The translations under genes and the position numbers were made by a program. Positions 47,485 through 57,062 of a stretch of 64,000 nt of DNA are shown here, piece after piece. Each line of letters starts with the position of its first letter. Positions within the stretch are counted from its first letter, which is position 1. The DNA lies in assembly GCA_031002005.1 (NCBI GenBank), contig CM061921.1, forward strand, positions 130,246,036 to 130,310,035, written 5' to 3'. The stretch is from Vandiemenella viatica (Eukaryota > Arthropoda > Insecta > Orthoptera > Morabidae). A model generated the notes under the pieces. It was not told the DNA's origin and did no database searches. It saw nothing but the letters and a program-made list of their open reading frames with translations.

Positions 47485-47967
47485 GAGCCATCTATATTTT
47501 AGATTATTCATTTCCTTAAATGAATGTATGGAACATAAAATGATGACTGGTAACAGAAAGGTATAGCAATTCCCCCCTCCCCAATAATGGCATTTATAAG
47601 CGAAATATTTCATCCACTTCTCCTTACATTTCAGTGAATCTTTTCCTATATTAAGATTGTGAAACCAATCATAAAAGTTGTAATTAACGGAGAATGCAAT
47701 AAAGCGAAGCAAAAATGAGGATCAGTGCTATATTTTACTCCAATTGATTGGTGTAAAACTATAAGCATAATTATTTATATACTAGTTTTTCTAATTCCTT
47801 CTGATAATATTCCACTCACAATGTGATCTGTGGACATACCAGCGGATGACTATGTTCGAGGATGTAGAATTTTTGGTACTACAAAACTACAGAAACAATC
47901 ATAAAGAGATTATTTCAGAAAAGTTTGTCTCCAAGATAAATTAAATGAAAGTGTCTTCCTAGGCAGC

Positions 47968-48162
47968 GTTGTTTACACGTTGACGAGGAGTGTAACACCG
48001 TGAGCGGCTTGGTCCTATAAGTAACGTTCTGGGTTGTTTACACGTTGACGAGGAGTGTAACACCGTGAGCGGCTTGGTCCTATAGGTAACATTCTGGGTT
48101 GTTTACACGTTGACGAGGAGTGTAACACCGGGAGCGGCTTGGTCCTATAGGTAATGTTCTGG
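47968..48162. repeat. Tandem repeat, three units of 65 bp
   Basis: Units start at 47968, 48033 and 48098 with gttgtttacacgttgacgag and differ at only about four positions (for example accgtgagc/accgggagc). They lie in the left arm of FB5 and are not present in the right arm. The minus-strand frame across them is a by-product of the periodicity. Confidence 0.9.
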
Positions 48163-48579
48163 GTTTGTGAATGAGCGGTTCTTCTGCCTATGTAATTATG
48201 ATCGCTTTCGCGGCAGTAACACAAAGAAATCTATTCAGGTTTTTAACTGCATCCAAATCAAATCCAGAATAATTTTTGTTGGTATTATTTGTTTAAATTT
48301 GAGCCCTGTCGACCATTAATTCTGGGAATAGGACTATAATGATTGTGCACACTTGTCTAGGAAAAGAAAAACATAATGTAAAAACATGAGAGAAAATCGT
48401 ATAGAAGTAAATACAGTGCTATAACAAATTAAACAGCCATTTTCATTCAAAAATTTATAGCCAGATTACTATCGTAGGACAAACATAAATTCTTGTATTA
48501 CTGGTATAAGTAAAGAAATTTAATTGAGGTTCATTTGGCGAAAAGGGATGTCGCCACTCGCATGAATGTTGGTTAGTCT

Positions 48580-48700
48580 CAGTGGAACGTTCAAGTCTCG
48601 TCACCCATGATAATCAACTCCAAAATCAGTTAAGCTGCAAAAATTCAGGCAAACATTGTCTCCTGGTAAAGTGACGTCGATAGTGCTTTAGGATTAGAAG
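48580..48700 (+). pseudogene. Mariner transposase fragment upstream of the split SINE
   Basis: The frame reads STPKSVKLQKFRQT, then SPGKVTSIVL, corresponding to the mariner segment that normally ends with the SxGKVMxxxFWD motif. It stops where the SINE begins and resumes after 53470. Confidence 0.55.
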
Positions 48701-48859
48701 ACTGAGCGTGGTGGGTGAGCGGTAACGCTCTGGCCTCACATTTGGGAGGATGCTGGTTCAAATCTCCATCCAGCCACCCAGATTTGGGTTTTTCATGATC
48801 TCCCAAAATCACGCCATGGAAATGCTGGGATGGTTCCTATAAAAGGCCATTGCCGAATT
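48701..48859 (+). mobile_element. SINE family 1, 5' part, split by copia
   Basis: The tRNA-like head shows A-box-like gtgggtgagcggtaacg and B-box-like tggttcaaatctcc (near 48750). The body (gaaatgctgggatggttcct) runs to 48859, where the copia LTR begins, and resumes at 53391. The mirror copy in the right arm is 54425-54665. Confidence 0.85.
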
Positions 48860-49052
48860 TGTTGGTAATTATACATTTATATTGGCAACTCTGTAGGAAT
48901 ATATTATCTATGCATTCATTCGTTTGTATACTCTATGCTGTATTATACTATGGTTGACTGCAAGAAGACAAAAGATGTGTAAGCAAAAGTTGATTTAATT
49001 TCTTTAATAAAAGTGGTAACTAAATATAAAAACAAGTATTATTCTTAATATT
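48860..49052 (+). repeat. Copia 5' LTR
   Basis: 193 bp, the same sequence as 53198-53390. Contains a short aataaa (near 49009) for 3' processing. Confidence 0.9.
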
Positions 49053-49056
49053 AAAA

Positions 49057-49068
49057 TGGTAGCAGAGC
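49057..49068 (+). other. Copia primer-binding site (initiator Met tRNA)
   Basis: tggtagcagagc is a perfect 12-nt complement of the 3' end of animal initiator methionine tRNA, four bases after the LTR. This is the classic copia-superfamily primer arrangement, although Drosophila copia itself uses an internal tRNA fragment. Confidence 0.8.
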
Positions 49069-49108
49069 GTGGTTGTTAAAAGGACTAAAGTGAAAACAAG
49101 GATTTTTT

Positions 49109-49870
49109 GTGTGCAAACAAGAAAAATATAAAAAGATCATCTACGTGAAAATGGCGACGAAAAATAGTGATATTAACATTCCAATTTTCGATGGTTCAGA
49201 CTATAGCAATTGGAAAATACGTATTCTCAAGTTCCTACAATTCAAAAAGTGTAAAGATGTAGTAATGCGACCTAAAACATCTGCCGACGATGCCACATGG
49301 GACGATCGTGATATTCAAGCTACCAACTATATTTACAGCGCAATAACGAACAGACAATTGGAATACATAAGTGAATTAGAGACGGCCTACGAAATCATTC
49401 AAAAGTTTGATGAAATGTATCTGAAAAAGTCGACGGCTTTGCAAATTGTATGCCGACATAACCTTGAAAATGTCAAATTGAAAAATTACGCAGAAGTGTC
49501 TTTGTTCTTCGACGACTTTGAAAAGTGTGTAAACGAACTGAAACAAGCCGGGGCGGTAATATCAGAACAAGAAAAACTGAATTATATGCTGAAATCTTTG
49601 CCGCAGAATTATAGTCATATTGGGGACTTGATTGACGTGCTCCCTGAAAAGGACAGAACAGTAGATTATTTGAAAAGTAAAATAAAATTGAAAAGGACCG
49701 AAGAAGAATCAAATGAGACATCACGTGACAGCTCTAATGCTTTTCGAGCAGAAACTAAGACATCATCAGCGTCACACACAAACTGTTTTAAACCAGGTCA
49801 GTTTCAAAAAGAATGTCGTACTCATAGAATATATACAAAGAGGTCGAGGTCGTGGATATTCTATGAATAG
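49109..49870 (+). CDS. Copia Gag
   Basis: 253 codons open. The likely true start is the second ATG at 49151 (MATKNSDINIPIFDGSDYSN, context aaaATGg), matching copia Gags that begin shortly before an FDGxxYxxWK motif. The body has the UBN2/retrotran_gag features WKIRILKFL and YAEVSLFFDDFEKCVNEL. The zinc knuckle near residue 225 is damaged: between the first C (NCF) and the last C (KEC) the second Cys is missing and the His is replaced by Gln. Gag and Pol lie in different frames (Pol is +1 relative to Gag), whereas copia usually has one continuous ORF, so the switch needs a frameshift near 49815-49838. Confidence 0.85.
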   Translation: MCKQEKYKKIIYVKMATKNSDINIPIFDGSDYSNWKIRILKFLQFKKCKDVVMRPKTSADDATWDDRDIQATNYIYSAITNRQLEYISELETAYEIIQKFDEMYLKKSTALQIVCRHNLENVKLKNYAEVSLFFDDFEKCVNELKQAGAVISEQEKLNYMLKSLPQNYSHIGDLIDVLPEKDRTVDYLKSKIKLKRTEEESNETSRDSSNAFRAETKTSSASHTNCFKPGQFQKECRTHRIYTKRSRSWIFYE

Positions 49871-52800
49871 AGGTCGCGGATATTTTGGAAGTAGAGGACG
49901 TGGATATTCCGTCAGTAGAGGACGAGGTACATATAATGCAAGAAACTTTCATGGACGAGGACATTATAATAATGAGCGACCCAGATATGATCATCATGAG
50001 CAATATGGGAATAGTTTTCATACAACTATCGCAAATAATACAACAACAAATGAAAAAAATGAGACAAAAAAAGGAGAAATAGAATGGTTACTTGACAGTG
50101 GCTGTACAGACCATATTATTAACACGGATGAATACTTTGAATCTTGTGAGACATTAAAGAAACCTGTAAAAGTCAAAATTGGTGATGGTAGAATACTACA
50201 AGCTGAAAAGATTGGAAATATAAAGGTAAATTTTATGGTTTATGGAAAAAAATCAGAAGTGATGTTGAAAAATGTGTTCTATGTTAAAGAAATGAAAGCA
50301 AACTTATTAAGTTACTCAAGAATTACAGACAAAAACTCAATTGTGTCAAAGGGGAGATTGGCAAAAATATATAACCCATATAGAAAGGTGATAGGGGTTG
50401 CAATTAAAGATGAAAGATTATATAAGATGAGAAGCTATGTGAATGAAAATACCTTGGAAGCAAATTTAAGTAAAAGTAAAATGACTGTGAAAGAGAAATT
50501 ACACCGTACGCTGGGACATGTAAACTTCAATAATTTAGAAATGATGTGCAAGAATGAAACATTGGAAGGATTGCCTAAAGAGACTGAACAAGAATATTTT
50601 AGGTGTGTGACATGTATAGAAAATAAAATGCATAACTTACCTTTTCATAATAACAGAAGAAAAGCAGATGATATACTACAAATAGTTCATACAGATTTGA
50701 ATGGTCCTCATCAAACAGTAGGAGACCATGGTGAAAAATACTTTGTTAGTTTTATAGATGACTACAGCAAACTGGTTAAAGTCTATTGTATCAGGACAAA
50801 AGATGAAGTATATGATTGCTTAGTGCAATATGTTAATGAAGTACAAAACCTCACTGATAAGACAATAAAAGAATTACGTTGTGACAATGGTACCGAATAT
50901 ATAAATTCAAGAGTTTTTCAGTTTGCAAGAGAGAAAGGAATCGTTATAAAACCTTGTCCAGCATATGTTCACGAATTAAATGGAACTGCAGAGAGGTATA
51001 ACCGGTCTCTAATGGATATGGCAAGATGTCTCTTATCAGAAGCTAAAGTTGGAAGAAAATATTGGCCAGAAATAATTAAAACAGCTGCCTACCTCAAAAA
51101 TAGAACCTTGACCAATACCATTGAAAAGAAAAGTCCGTATGAAATATTTTTCAAAAGGAAGCCTACAATGAAGTATCTGAAAATGTATGGCAGTAGAGTC
51201 TTTGTACGAATACCAGAAGAGAGAAGAAAATCTAAATGGGACAAGAAAGCAGAAACTGGAATTTTACTTGGCTATACAGACACTGGATATAGAGTATTAA
51301 TTAACAACAAAGTAATAGTAGCCAGACATTGTGATATTGTAGAAGAAGACGTGACATTGTGTGGATTTCAAGATGAGAGAGATGAAAATTTGGAAGAAGG
51401 AAAAGAAATTGAAAAGGATAATCCAGAATGTGTGGGAGGAAATGATACAGATACACCAAACAGTAACAATGATGTAGAAATTGATGAAGACATGGACAGA
51501 AAGAAATCAAAAAGACAAGTTAAACCTCCAACGCGATTTGCTGATGAGTTTGGCTATTATTGTATCAGTGTAAACTACTGTGATGCTATGACACCAGAAA
51601 ACTTTCAGGAGGCAGTGAACTGCGATGATGCAAATGAATGGAAGGCAGCCATGGACCATGAGATGAACAGCCTAGTGAAAAACAATACATGGACACTCGT
51701 TGACAAGCCAACCAAGGACAAAAAGGTGATTGATGTGAAATGGGTATACAAAAAGAAGAGTGAAAGTGAGTATAAAGCCCGATTAGTAGTTAGAGGTTTT
51801 CAACAAACTGACTGTGTAGATGATACTTATTCTCCTGTAGCAAAAATGCCAACCTTAAAGCTTTTATTGTCTTATTGTTGTCAAAATTCTATGGAAATCC
51901 ATCAAATGGATGTAGAGACTGCATTTCTAAATAGTAAAGTTTTGTCAGAAGTTTATGTAAAGCAGCCAACAGGTTATGAAGATGGCTCTGATAAAGTTTA
52001 TAAGCTAAACAAATCTTTGTATGGCCTAAAAGAGAGCCCACGCGCATGGTATGAATGTTTCAACATTTTTTTGACTGAACTAGAGTTTGAACGATGCAAA
52101 TATGATTACTGTTTATATTTCAAAAAAGTAGAAGATGTAACTGTTTATATTTTGTTATTTGTTGATGATTTGTTGATTTGCTGCAGAGACCAAAATGTTA
52201 TTAACAATATTAAAAACAAGCTATCAGATAAATTCAAAATGAAAAATTTAGGTAGAGTAAAAAATTACATTGGTATAGACATTGAGTATAACTATGAACA
52301 AAATAACATTTTGACTCTGAGTCAGGAACGTTACATTGAATCTTTAGCAAAACGCTATAATATTGAAAATGCTAAATTATACAAAACACCTATGGAAATA
52401 AATTTGAAATTAGAAAAATGTGAATTAAATGAAGATATCAAGTATAGAAATTTAATAGGAGCATTGTTGTATGTTAGTTATGGTACTAGACCAGATATAT
52501 CATTCTCTGTAAACTATTTAAGTCGTTTTCAAAACTGTTGTAATGAGACACATTTTAAGTATGCTCTTAGGGTGTTGAAATATTTGTTTTTGACTAAGAC
52601 ATTAAAACTAAAATATTATAAAAACTACGATGCTGATATATTGGATTGCTATGTGGATTCTGATTGGGCAGGAGATGTGTTAGACCGAAAATCTACTACC
52701 GGATATGTAATTAGATTGTATGGAAATGTTATCTTGTGGAAATCAAAAAAACAAAACTGTGTGACAAAATCTTCTACCTTTGCAGAATACATTGCCCTGT

Positions 52801-53105
52801 CAGAAGCAGTAACTGAAATCAATTTTCTAAGAAGCCTAATTAATGATGTATTTATTAAAATGTGTAAACCAGTAAAAATGTATGAAGATAATTCAGGCGC
52901 TGTAGCAATAGCTAAATATGGAAATTTTACTAAGAACTCTAAACACATTGAGGTCCAATACCATTATATTCATGAAAATGTCAAAGAAAAGTTTATTGAT
53001 GTTATTAAAATAGGGTCTGAAAATAATATTGCAGATGTATTAACTAAAGCTTTGGGAAGTGTCAAATTTATTAAATTCAGAGAATCCTTAAACATTAAAA
53101 ATTAG
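49713..53105 (+). CDS. Copia Pol (protease-integrase-RT-RNase H)
   Basis: Open for 1130 codons. Real Pol sequence starts around 49816, after the Gag knuckle, and the first ~35 residues are a shadow of Gag. Domains: RGRG-rich linker (43-85); aspartic protease WLLDSGCTDHI (D at ~127); GAG-pre-integrase HRTLGH to CVTC (264-300); integrase catalytic D in VHTDLNG (~328), D in CDNGTE (~391) and E in NGTAERYN (~427), a DD35E spacing; reverse transcriptase from about 645 with MDVETAFLN and the catalytic FVDD (~817); RNase H DSDWAGD (~983) and ending DVLTKAL. All catalytic residues are present and there are no stops, so the enzymatic part looks functional. Confidence 0.93.
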   Translation: MRHHVTALMLFEQKLRHHQRHTQTVLNQVSFKKNVVLIEYIQRGRGRGYSMNRGRGYFGSRGRGYSVSRGRGTYNARNFHGRGHYNNERPRYDHHEQYGNSFHTTIANNTTTNEKNETKKGEIEWLLDSGCTDHIINTDEYFESCETLKKPVKVKIGDGRILQAEKIGNIKVNFMVYGKKSEVMLKNVFYVKEMKANLLSYSRITDKNSIVSKGRLAKIYNPYRKVIGVAIKDERLYKMRSYVNENTLEANLSKSKMTVKEKLHRTLGHVNFNNLEMMCKNETLEGLPKETEQEYFRCVTCIENKMHNLPFHNNRRKADDILQIVHTDLNGPHQTVGDHGEKYFVSFIDDYSKLVKVYCIRTKDEVYDCLVQYVNEVQNLTDKTIKELRCDNGTEYINSRVFQFAREKGIVIKPCPAYVHELNGTAERYNRSLMDMARCLLSEAKVGRKYWPEIIKTAAYLKNRTLTNTIEKKSPYEIFFKRKPTMKYLKMYGSRVFVRIPEERRKSKWDKKAETGILLGYTDTGYRVLINNKVIVARHCDIVEEDVTLCGFQDERDENLEEGKEIEKDNPECVGGNDTDTPNSNNDVEIDEDMDRKKSKRQVKPPTRFADEFGYYCISVNYCDAMTPENFQEAVNCDDANEWKAAMDHEMNSLVKNNTWTLVDKPTKDKKVIDVKWVYKKKSESEYKARLVVRGFQQTDCVDDTYSPVAKMPTLKLLLSYCCQNSMEIHQMDVETAFLNSKVLSEVYVKQPTGYEDGSDKVYKLNKSLYGLKESPRAWYECFNIFLTELEFERCKYDYCLYFKKVEDVTVYILLFVDDLLICCRDQNVINNIKNKLSDKFKMKNLGRVKNYIGIDIEYNYEQNNILTLSQERYIESLAKRYNIENAKLYKTPMEINLKLEKCELNEDIKYRNLIGALLYVSYGTRPDISFSVNYLSRFQNCCNETHFKYALRVLKYLFLTKTLKLKYYKNYDADILDCYVDSDWAGDVLDRKSTTGYVIRLYGNVILWKSKKQNCVTKSSTFAEYIALSEAVTEINFLRSLINDVFIKMCKPVKMYEDNSGAVAIAKYGNFTKNSKHIEVQYHYIHENVKEKFIDVIKIGSENNIADVLTKALGSVKFIKFRESLNIKN

Positions 53106-53188
53106 AGTAGTATATTAGTAAGTTGTCTATATGAAACTATTAAGTTTTATGAACCTGTTGTGTTACCTATAGATTGCAATATAAATGT

Positions 53189-53197
53189 AAGGAGGGG
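53189..53197 (+). other. Copia polypurine tract
   Basis: aaggagggg lies immediately before the 3' LTR, the expected primer site for plus-strand synthesis. Confidence 0.75.
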
Positions 53198-53390
53198 TGT
53201 TGGTAATTATACATTTATATTGGCAACTCTGTAGGAATATATTATCTATGCATTCATTCGTTTGTATACTCTATGCTGTATTATACTATGGTTGACTGCA
53301 AGAAGACAAAAGATGTGTAAGCAAAAGTTGATTTAATTTCTTTAATAAAAGTGGTAACTAAATATAAAAACAAGTATTATTCTTAATATT
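53198..53390 (+). repeat. Copia 3' LTR
   Basis: 193 bp, identical to the 5' LTR by eye. It ends attcttaatatt, followed by the resumed SINE. Confidence 0.9.
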
Positions 53391-53467
53391 TTCCGTTCCT
53401 TGACACCAGTCCTTTCCCACATCTAATGACCTCGACGTCGACACAGCACAATGCCATAAACAAAAAT
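53391..53467 (+). mobile_element. SINE family 1, 3' part, after copia
   Basis: ttccgttccttgacaccagt, then cctctaatgacctcgacgtc-type sequence (here acatctaatgacctcgacg), and an A-rich end. Together with 48701-48859 it reconstitutes a normal SINE body. Confidence 0.85.
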
Positions 53468-53790
53468 GGGGGTATTGTTACTCAAGTTCATGCCAGCTGC
53501 GATCATAATAAACGTAGACGGGTACTGTGAAACATTGAAAAAACTCAAGAGGGCAATTCAGAATCGAAGAATAGGAAGTTTTAGCAATGACACAAACATT
53601 CACCACGATAAAGCTCGCTCACACATCTCCCTTCCCATCAAACCATCGCTCTTCTGCAAAACTTTGGTTGGAAATTCATCATCCACTTACCCTGTAGTCC
53701 GGACTTGGCTAAGTTGAAAGAACATTTGATCGACGAAGATGTGAAAGATGAAGTTCAACGCTATGTTAATGGTGGCGAACTGCTGTGGCA
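53466..53790 (+). pseudogene. Mariner transposase fragment (left arm)
   Basis: Gives GVLLLKFMPAA, then INVDGYCETLKKLKRAIQNR, IHHDKARSH with the second catalytic D, and, after frameshifts, the LIDEDVKDEVQ region near the end of the protein. This is the catalytic domain of a mariner transposase. The SINE/copia insertion lies directly before GVLL. The N-terminal half is absent, and indels break the frame after about 53610. Confidence 0.75.
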
Positions 53791-53794
53791 AGAG

Positions 53795-53873
53795 CATACA
53801 TTTTTTTTTATGGTTTTACGACATCGACATAAGAGAAGGGAATGGACTGGTGGCAAGGATTTCGGCCATGGCA
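53795..53873 (-). mobile_element. Truncated SINE family 1 at the FB5 centre
   Basis: Only the 3' body is present (tatggttttacgacatcgac to ggatttcggccatggc). It pairs with the 3' part of the SINE at 53911-54147, so the turn of the palindrome lies between them. Confidence 0.7.
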
Positions 53874-53910
53874 TATATATTTTTCTAGATGCTGTGAAAG
53901 TTCATGAATG

Positions 53911-54147
53911 ACCGAGTGTGGTGGGGTAAGCGGTGACGCTCTGATCTCTCATTTGGCAGGACACAGGTTTGAATCCCTGTCCAGCCATCTAGATTTGGGT
54001 TTTCCAAGCTTTTCCCCAAATTACTTCAGGTGAACACCGGCATGGTTCCTTTAAAGGCCATGGCTGAAATCCTTGCCACCAGTCCTTTCCCGCCTCTAAT
54101 AACCTCGATGTCGATGAGGCGTAAAACTATAACCAAAAAAAAAAGTC
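53911..54147 (+). mobile_element. SINE family 1, full-length
   Basis: The head has gtgtggtggggtaagcggtg and the B box caggtttgaatccctg. The body runs through ccaaattacttcaggtgaac to the end gcgtaaaactataacc and a short A-run. The best-preserved plus-strand copy of the family in the window. Confidence 0.85.
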
Positions 54148-54149
54148 AC

Positions 54150-54430
54150 ACCAGTTCGCCACCATTTCTTTGAGCAAGTGTTGAACTTCATCTTTCACGT
54201 CTTCGTCGGTCAAATGTTCCCTCAGCTTAAGAAAACACGGTAGTTACTGGGTGTCAAGTCGGAACTATAGGGTGACTGGGTGATGATTTTCCAATCAAAG
54301 TCTGATGGGCAATGTGCGAGCGAGCTTTATAGTGAATAATGCTTGCGCTCTTGTTCAAAATACCTCTTCTTCGGTTCTGAATTACTCTTCTGATTTTTTA
54401 AGTGTATCATAGTACATTTCTACGTTTATT
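54150..54430 (-). pseudogene. Mariner transposase fragment (right arm)
   Basis: Read on the minus strand: NVEMYYDTLKK, then LREHLTDEDVKDEVQ near the end. It is the inverted duplicate of the fragment at 53466-53790 with independent indels. Confidence 0.65.
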
Positions 54431-54665
54431 TTTTTGCTTATGGCATTACGGTACACTTCGTTGAGGTCAAAGTTATTAGAGGCGGCAAAGGACTTATGTC
54501 AAGGAATTCGATCATGGTATTTTAAAGGAACCATCCCAGCATTTGCCAGGAAAGGTTGGGGGAAACTATGGGTATCAGAAAATCAGGATGGCCGGACAGG
54601 GATTCGAACCCGCCTCCTCCTGAAAGGGAGGCCAGAGCGTTGCCGGTCACACTCCATGCTAGGTC
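54425..54665 (-). mobile_element. SINE family 1, right-arm copy of the split SINE
   Basis: The reversed head ccggacagggattcgaaccc (near 54594) and tail (ttgcttatggcattacggta) are present. It lies at the same point of the mariner sequence as the copia-split SINE on the left, so both descend from one insertion. Confidence 0.85.
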
Positions 54666-55540
54666 TTCCTGTCCTAAAATACTGTCGACATCACTTTACC
54701 GGCAAACTGTGTTTGTTCGAATTTTTTCAGCTTAGGCGATTTTGGACTCGATTATACCAATTATGACAAAACGTGAGCGTTCCATTTTACATCTGAAACT
54801 AAACAACAATCACATGACGACATCCCTATTCGTCAAATACTGGTACTGATTTGAGTTATGCTGTTATATTGAAGTAATTCCGAACACTTTCAAACAATAA
54901 CGCCGAATATTTCGTGATTTATTAAGTAATGAGCATTTAACCCCGTAGGTGCAATGCTGTAAAGCATGTGAAGTAATTGTTTGTAGAAGCTACTAACAGC
55001 AATGTGGAAAACGGAAAAAACGTTAATTTAAGTACTCTCTGCTTCTAACCGCGAACATCAATAAACTTTCTTTACTTATACCAGTTATATAAGAATTTAG
55101 GTTTGTCCTATGGTAGTAATCTGGCTATAAATTTTTGAGTGGCAATGGATGATTAATTTGCTACAGCACTAATATTTAGTTCTATGTGATTTCCTCTCAT
55201 GTTTTTATGTAATTTTTTGCTTTCCTTGACGAGTGTGCATTATCATTATAGTCCACCAATCTAATTAGTGGTCGACATGGCGCAAAATTAGAGAAATAAT
55301 ACGAACAAAAAATTATTTGTTTTGAAAGGTGAAGTTAATTCTATTGTAAAATTATTATTTTCAAACATGTGTGTAGTATCAAAAAAAAAAAAAAAATATT
55401 CGGCCAATAAGAGACTTTAGTGGGGGGATGGGGGTGTTATACTTTCCTGTTAGCCGGTCTTCGTGTTATGTTCCACACATTGACTTAAGGAAATAAATAA
55501 TCTAAAGTATAGATGGCTCTGAATGAAATATTCTGGAGCT

Positions 55541-56584
55541 AGGATTGCGTTACTGTTTGCTGGCATGACGTGCGGTGTGCAATGTTGTTAGATTGGTCAA
55601 ATTTAGTGTAATGGAATCTGATGCCGGCCAATTTTAATGGTAAATACTGTACAAGAGACATGTGCGGTGCTGACAACTGACAATACAAACTACAAGAGTT
55701 TATCAGTTTTCACCATCATATATCAAGATAACATACTTATAACTATTTTAACAATAAATTTGCTTTACCCAGGTGTAATTATAGTATTTTTAATCTTGTT
55801 CATAAACACTAAACTATTTTTTTACAATATATTTACATAGCTCATACAATATGAATTTTACAATGCATCAATTTTTACAACACATTTGATTGGAACAGTT
55901 CATAAATTAGACTTTGGTGCTTTACCCAGCACTGATATTTGATACCTAATACTAAATTACAGGGCACTGGCAAAACACCATATGTCTCGCTGTGAATTTT
56001 CAAAGGTGGTTAACCCGATCTTCACCTCTGGCACAGCTTGCTGTGTAAAGTCAAGTACACCAGAACGCTTCCCTGGTTCCGATTCCACGTTAAACTGTAG
56101 GTCCCCTGTACATGGCAGGATTGTCGAGTTAGGTTAAGTTGGTTACGATAGGGGTTGAAGGCGCAGCCAATAAAAACCCTATCTCCAGGCCATTACGACC
56201 AAACAGAATTATTATTATTATAACATAATTTTTACAGTATCACATTTTATTCATAACCTTCCAGCCAAATACCCACTCTTTCCCTAAATCTTTTGGATGC
56301 TATTGACGTGAATGGCCTGGAAATCTTGGGCGATGCATCTTGAGAGGATCGGAGCTTTCGACATCATCTGATACTCATGCGTTCCGATATAAATCACCCC
56401 GTTTCTTGCTGTCTGCGTAATATTTGCGTCTACTTTCGCGACTACCGTAAAGATGACTTGCTTCCTACACTGACAAACGTGAAAGTAGTATTGTATCCAC
56501 CAATCACGGCGCTACACAGGACGGAAGCGAATCTTAAGCCTAATACCCACTAAGACTCTAAGAATCGACTTATGTTTCGATTCG
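55541..56584. other. No gene recognised
   Basis: AT-rich sequence between FB5 and the I-type LINE. The frame 55637-55840 is hydrophobic but shows no family signature. Confidence 0.5.
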
Positions 56585-57062
56585 GAATTCAGAATGTTTT
56601 TTTTTTTTTTTTTTTTTTTTTATTTATTTATGGCATTTGGCAAGTAGCCATGCAGCCAAGCTGCGTACATTTTGTTTACATTTTGGGTATTTTCATCTTT
56701 ATCTATATACATATTTTACAATTTGCCTATTTAGCTATATACATTTGAATTAGTCATACAATCTTGTCACATACGTTTATATTTGCATATTTACCTATCA
56801 ATATATTTAAATATTTGCATATTTCAGTATATACATATTTAGGTATACATACACCCATGTCACATACATTTGTATTTCTACATTTAACTATTTACACCTT
56901 TACGTATTTAACCATTTAATTATTTACATGTTTAATTATATGCATATTTAGGTTCGGTATTTACTTGTGAACCAACATTTACATGTGTAGGAACGAATTG
57001 ACTTGATCATCAGGTTTTGATGGAATATGGGTATTTCCGTCTTTTACCATAGTTGAGTTTTT

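Larger units (their letters stand above)
48860..53390 (+). mobile_element. Ty1/copia retrotransposon with identical LTRs
   Basis: A 4531-bp element with two 193-bp LTRs (48860-49052 and 53198-53390) that I read as identical, beginning TGTTGG. A PBS follows the 5' LTR, and a polypurine tract (aaggagggg) ends at 53197. The pol order protease, integrase, RT, RNase H is diagnostic of copia. It is inserted in a SINE whose two halves resume cleanly (48859/53391). I see no perfect target duplication, because the A/T-rich border makes the exact 3' end ambiguous. Identical LTRs imply a very recent insertion. Confidence 0.95.
47485..53873 (+). repeat. Left arm of inverted repeat FB5 (interrupted by copia)
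   Basis: After subtracting the copia element (48860-53390), about 1.86 kb remain that match 54060-55540 in reverse complement at roughly 75-80%. Landmarks in order: gagccatctatattttagat (47485), gcacacttgtctagg, tttatagccagattac, the SINE split by copia, a mariner transposase fragment, then a truncated SINE at the centre. The outer limit is hidden by the gap. Confidence 0.8.
54060..55540 (-). repeat. Right arm of inverted repeat FB5
   Basis: Reverse-complement partner of the left arm. It contains, outward from the centre, part of a SINE, a mariner fragment (54150-54430), the second copy of the arm's internal SINE (54425-54665), then the shared non-coding flank to tagatggctc near 55515. It lacks copia and the 65-bp tandem repeat. 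Confidence 0.8.

Noticed and set aside
47968..48162. CRISPR-like array of repeats
   Set aside because: The units are contiguous 65-bp tandem repeats without spacers, in an animal genome.
48860..53390. A 5-bp target duplication for copia
   Set aside because: The flanks gaatt and ttccg do not match, and the A/T-rich LTR end leaves the border uncertain by a few bases, so none is claimed.
53466..53717. Frame 53466-53717 as a functional protein
   Set aside because: It starts inside the SINE tail and runs into frameshifted mariner sequence; only the middle matches transposase.
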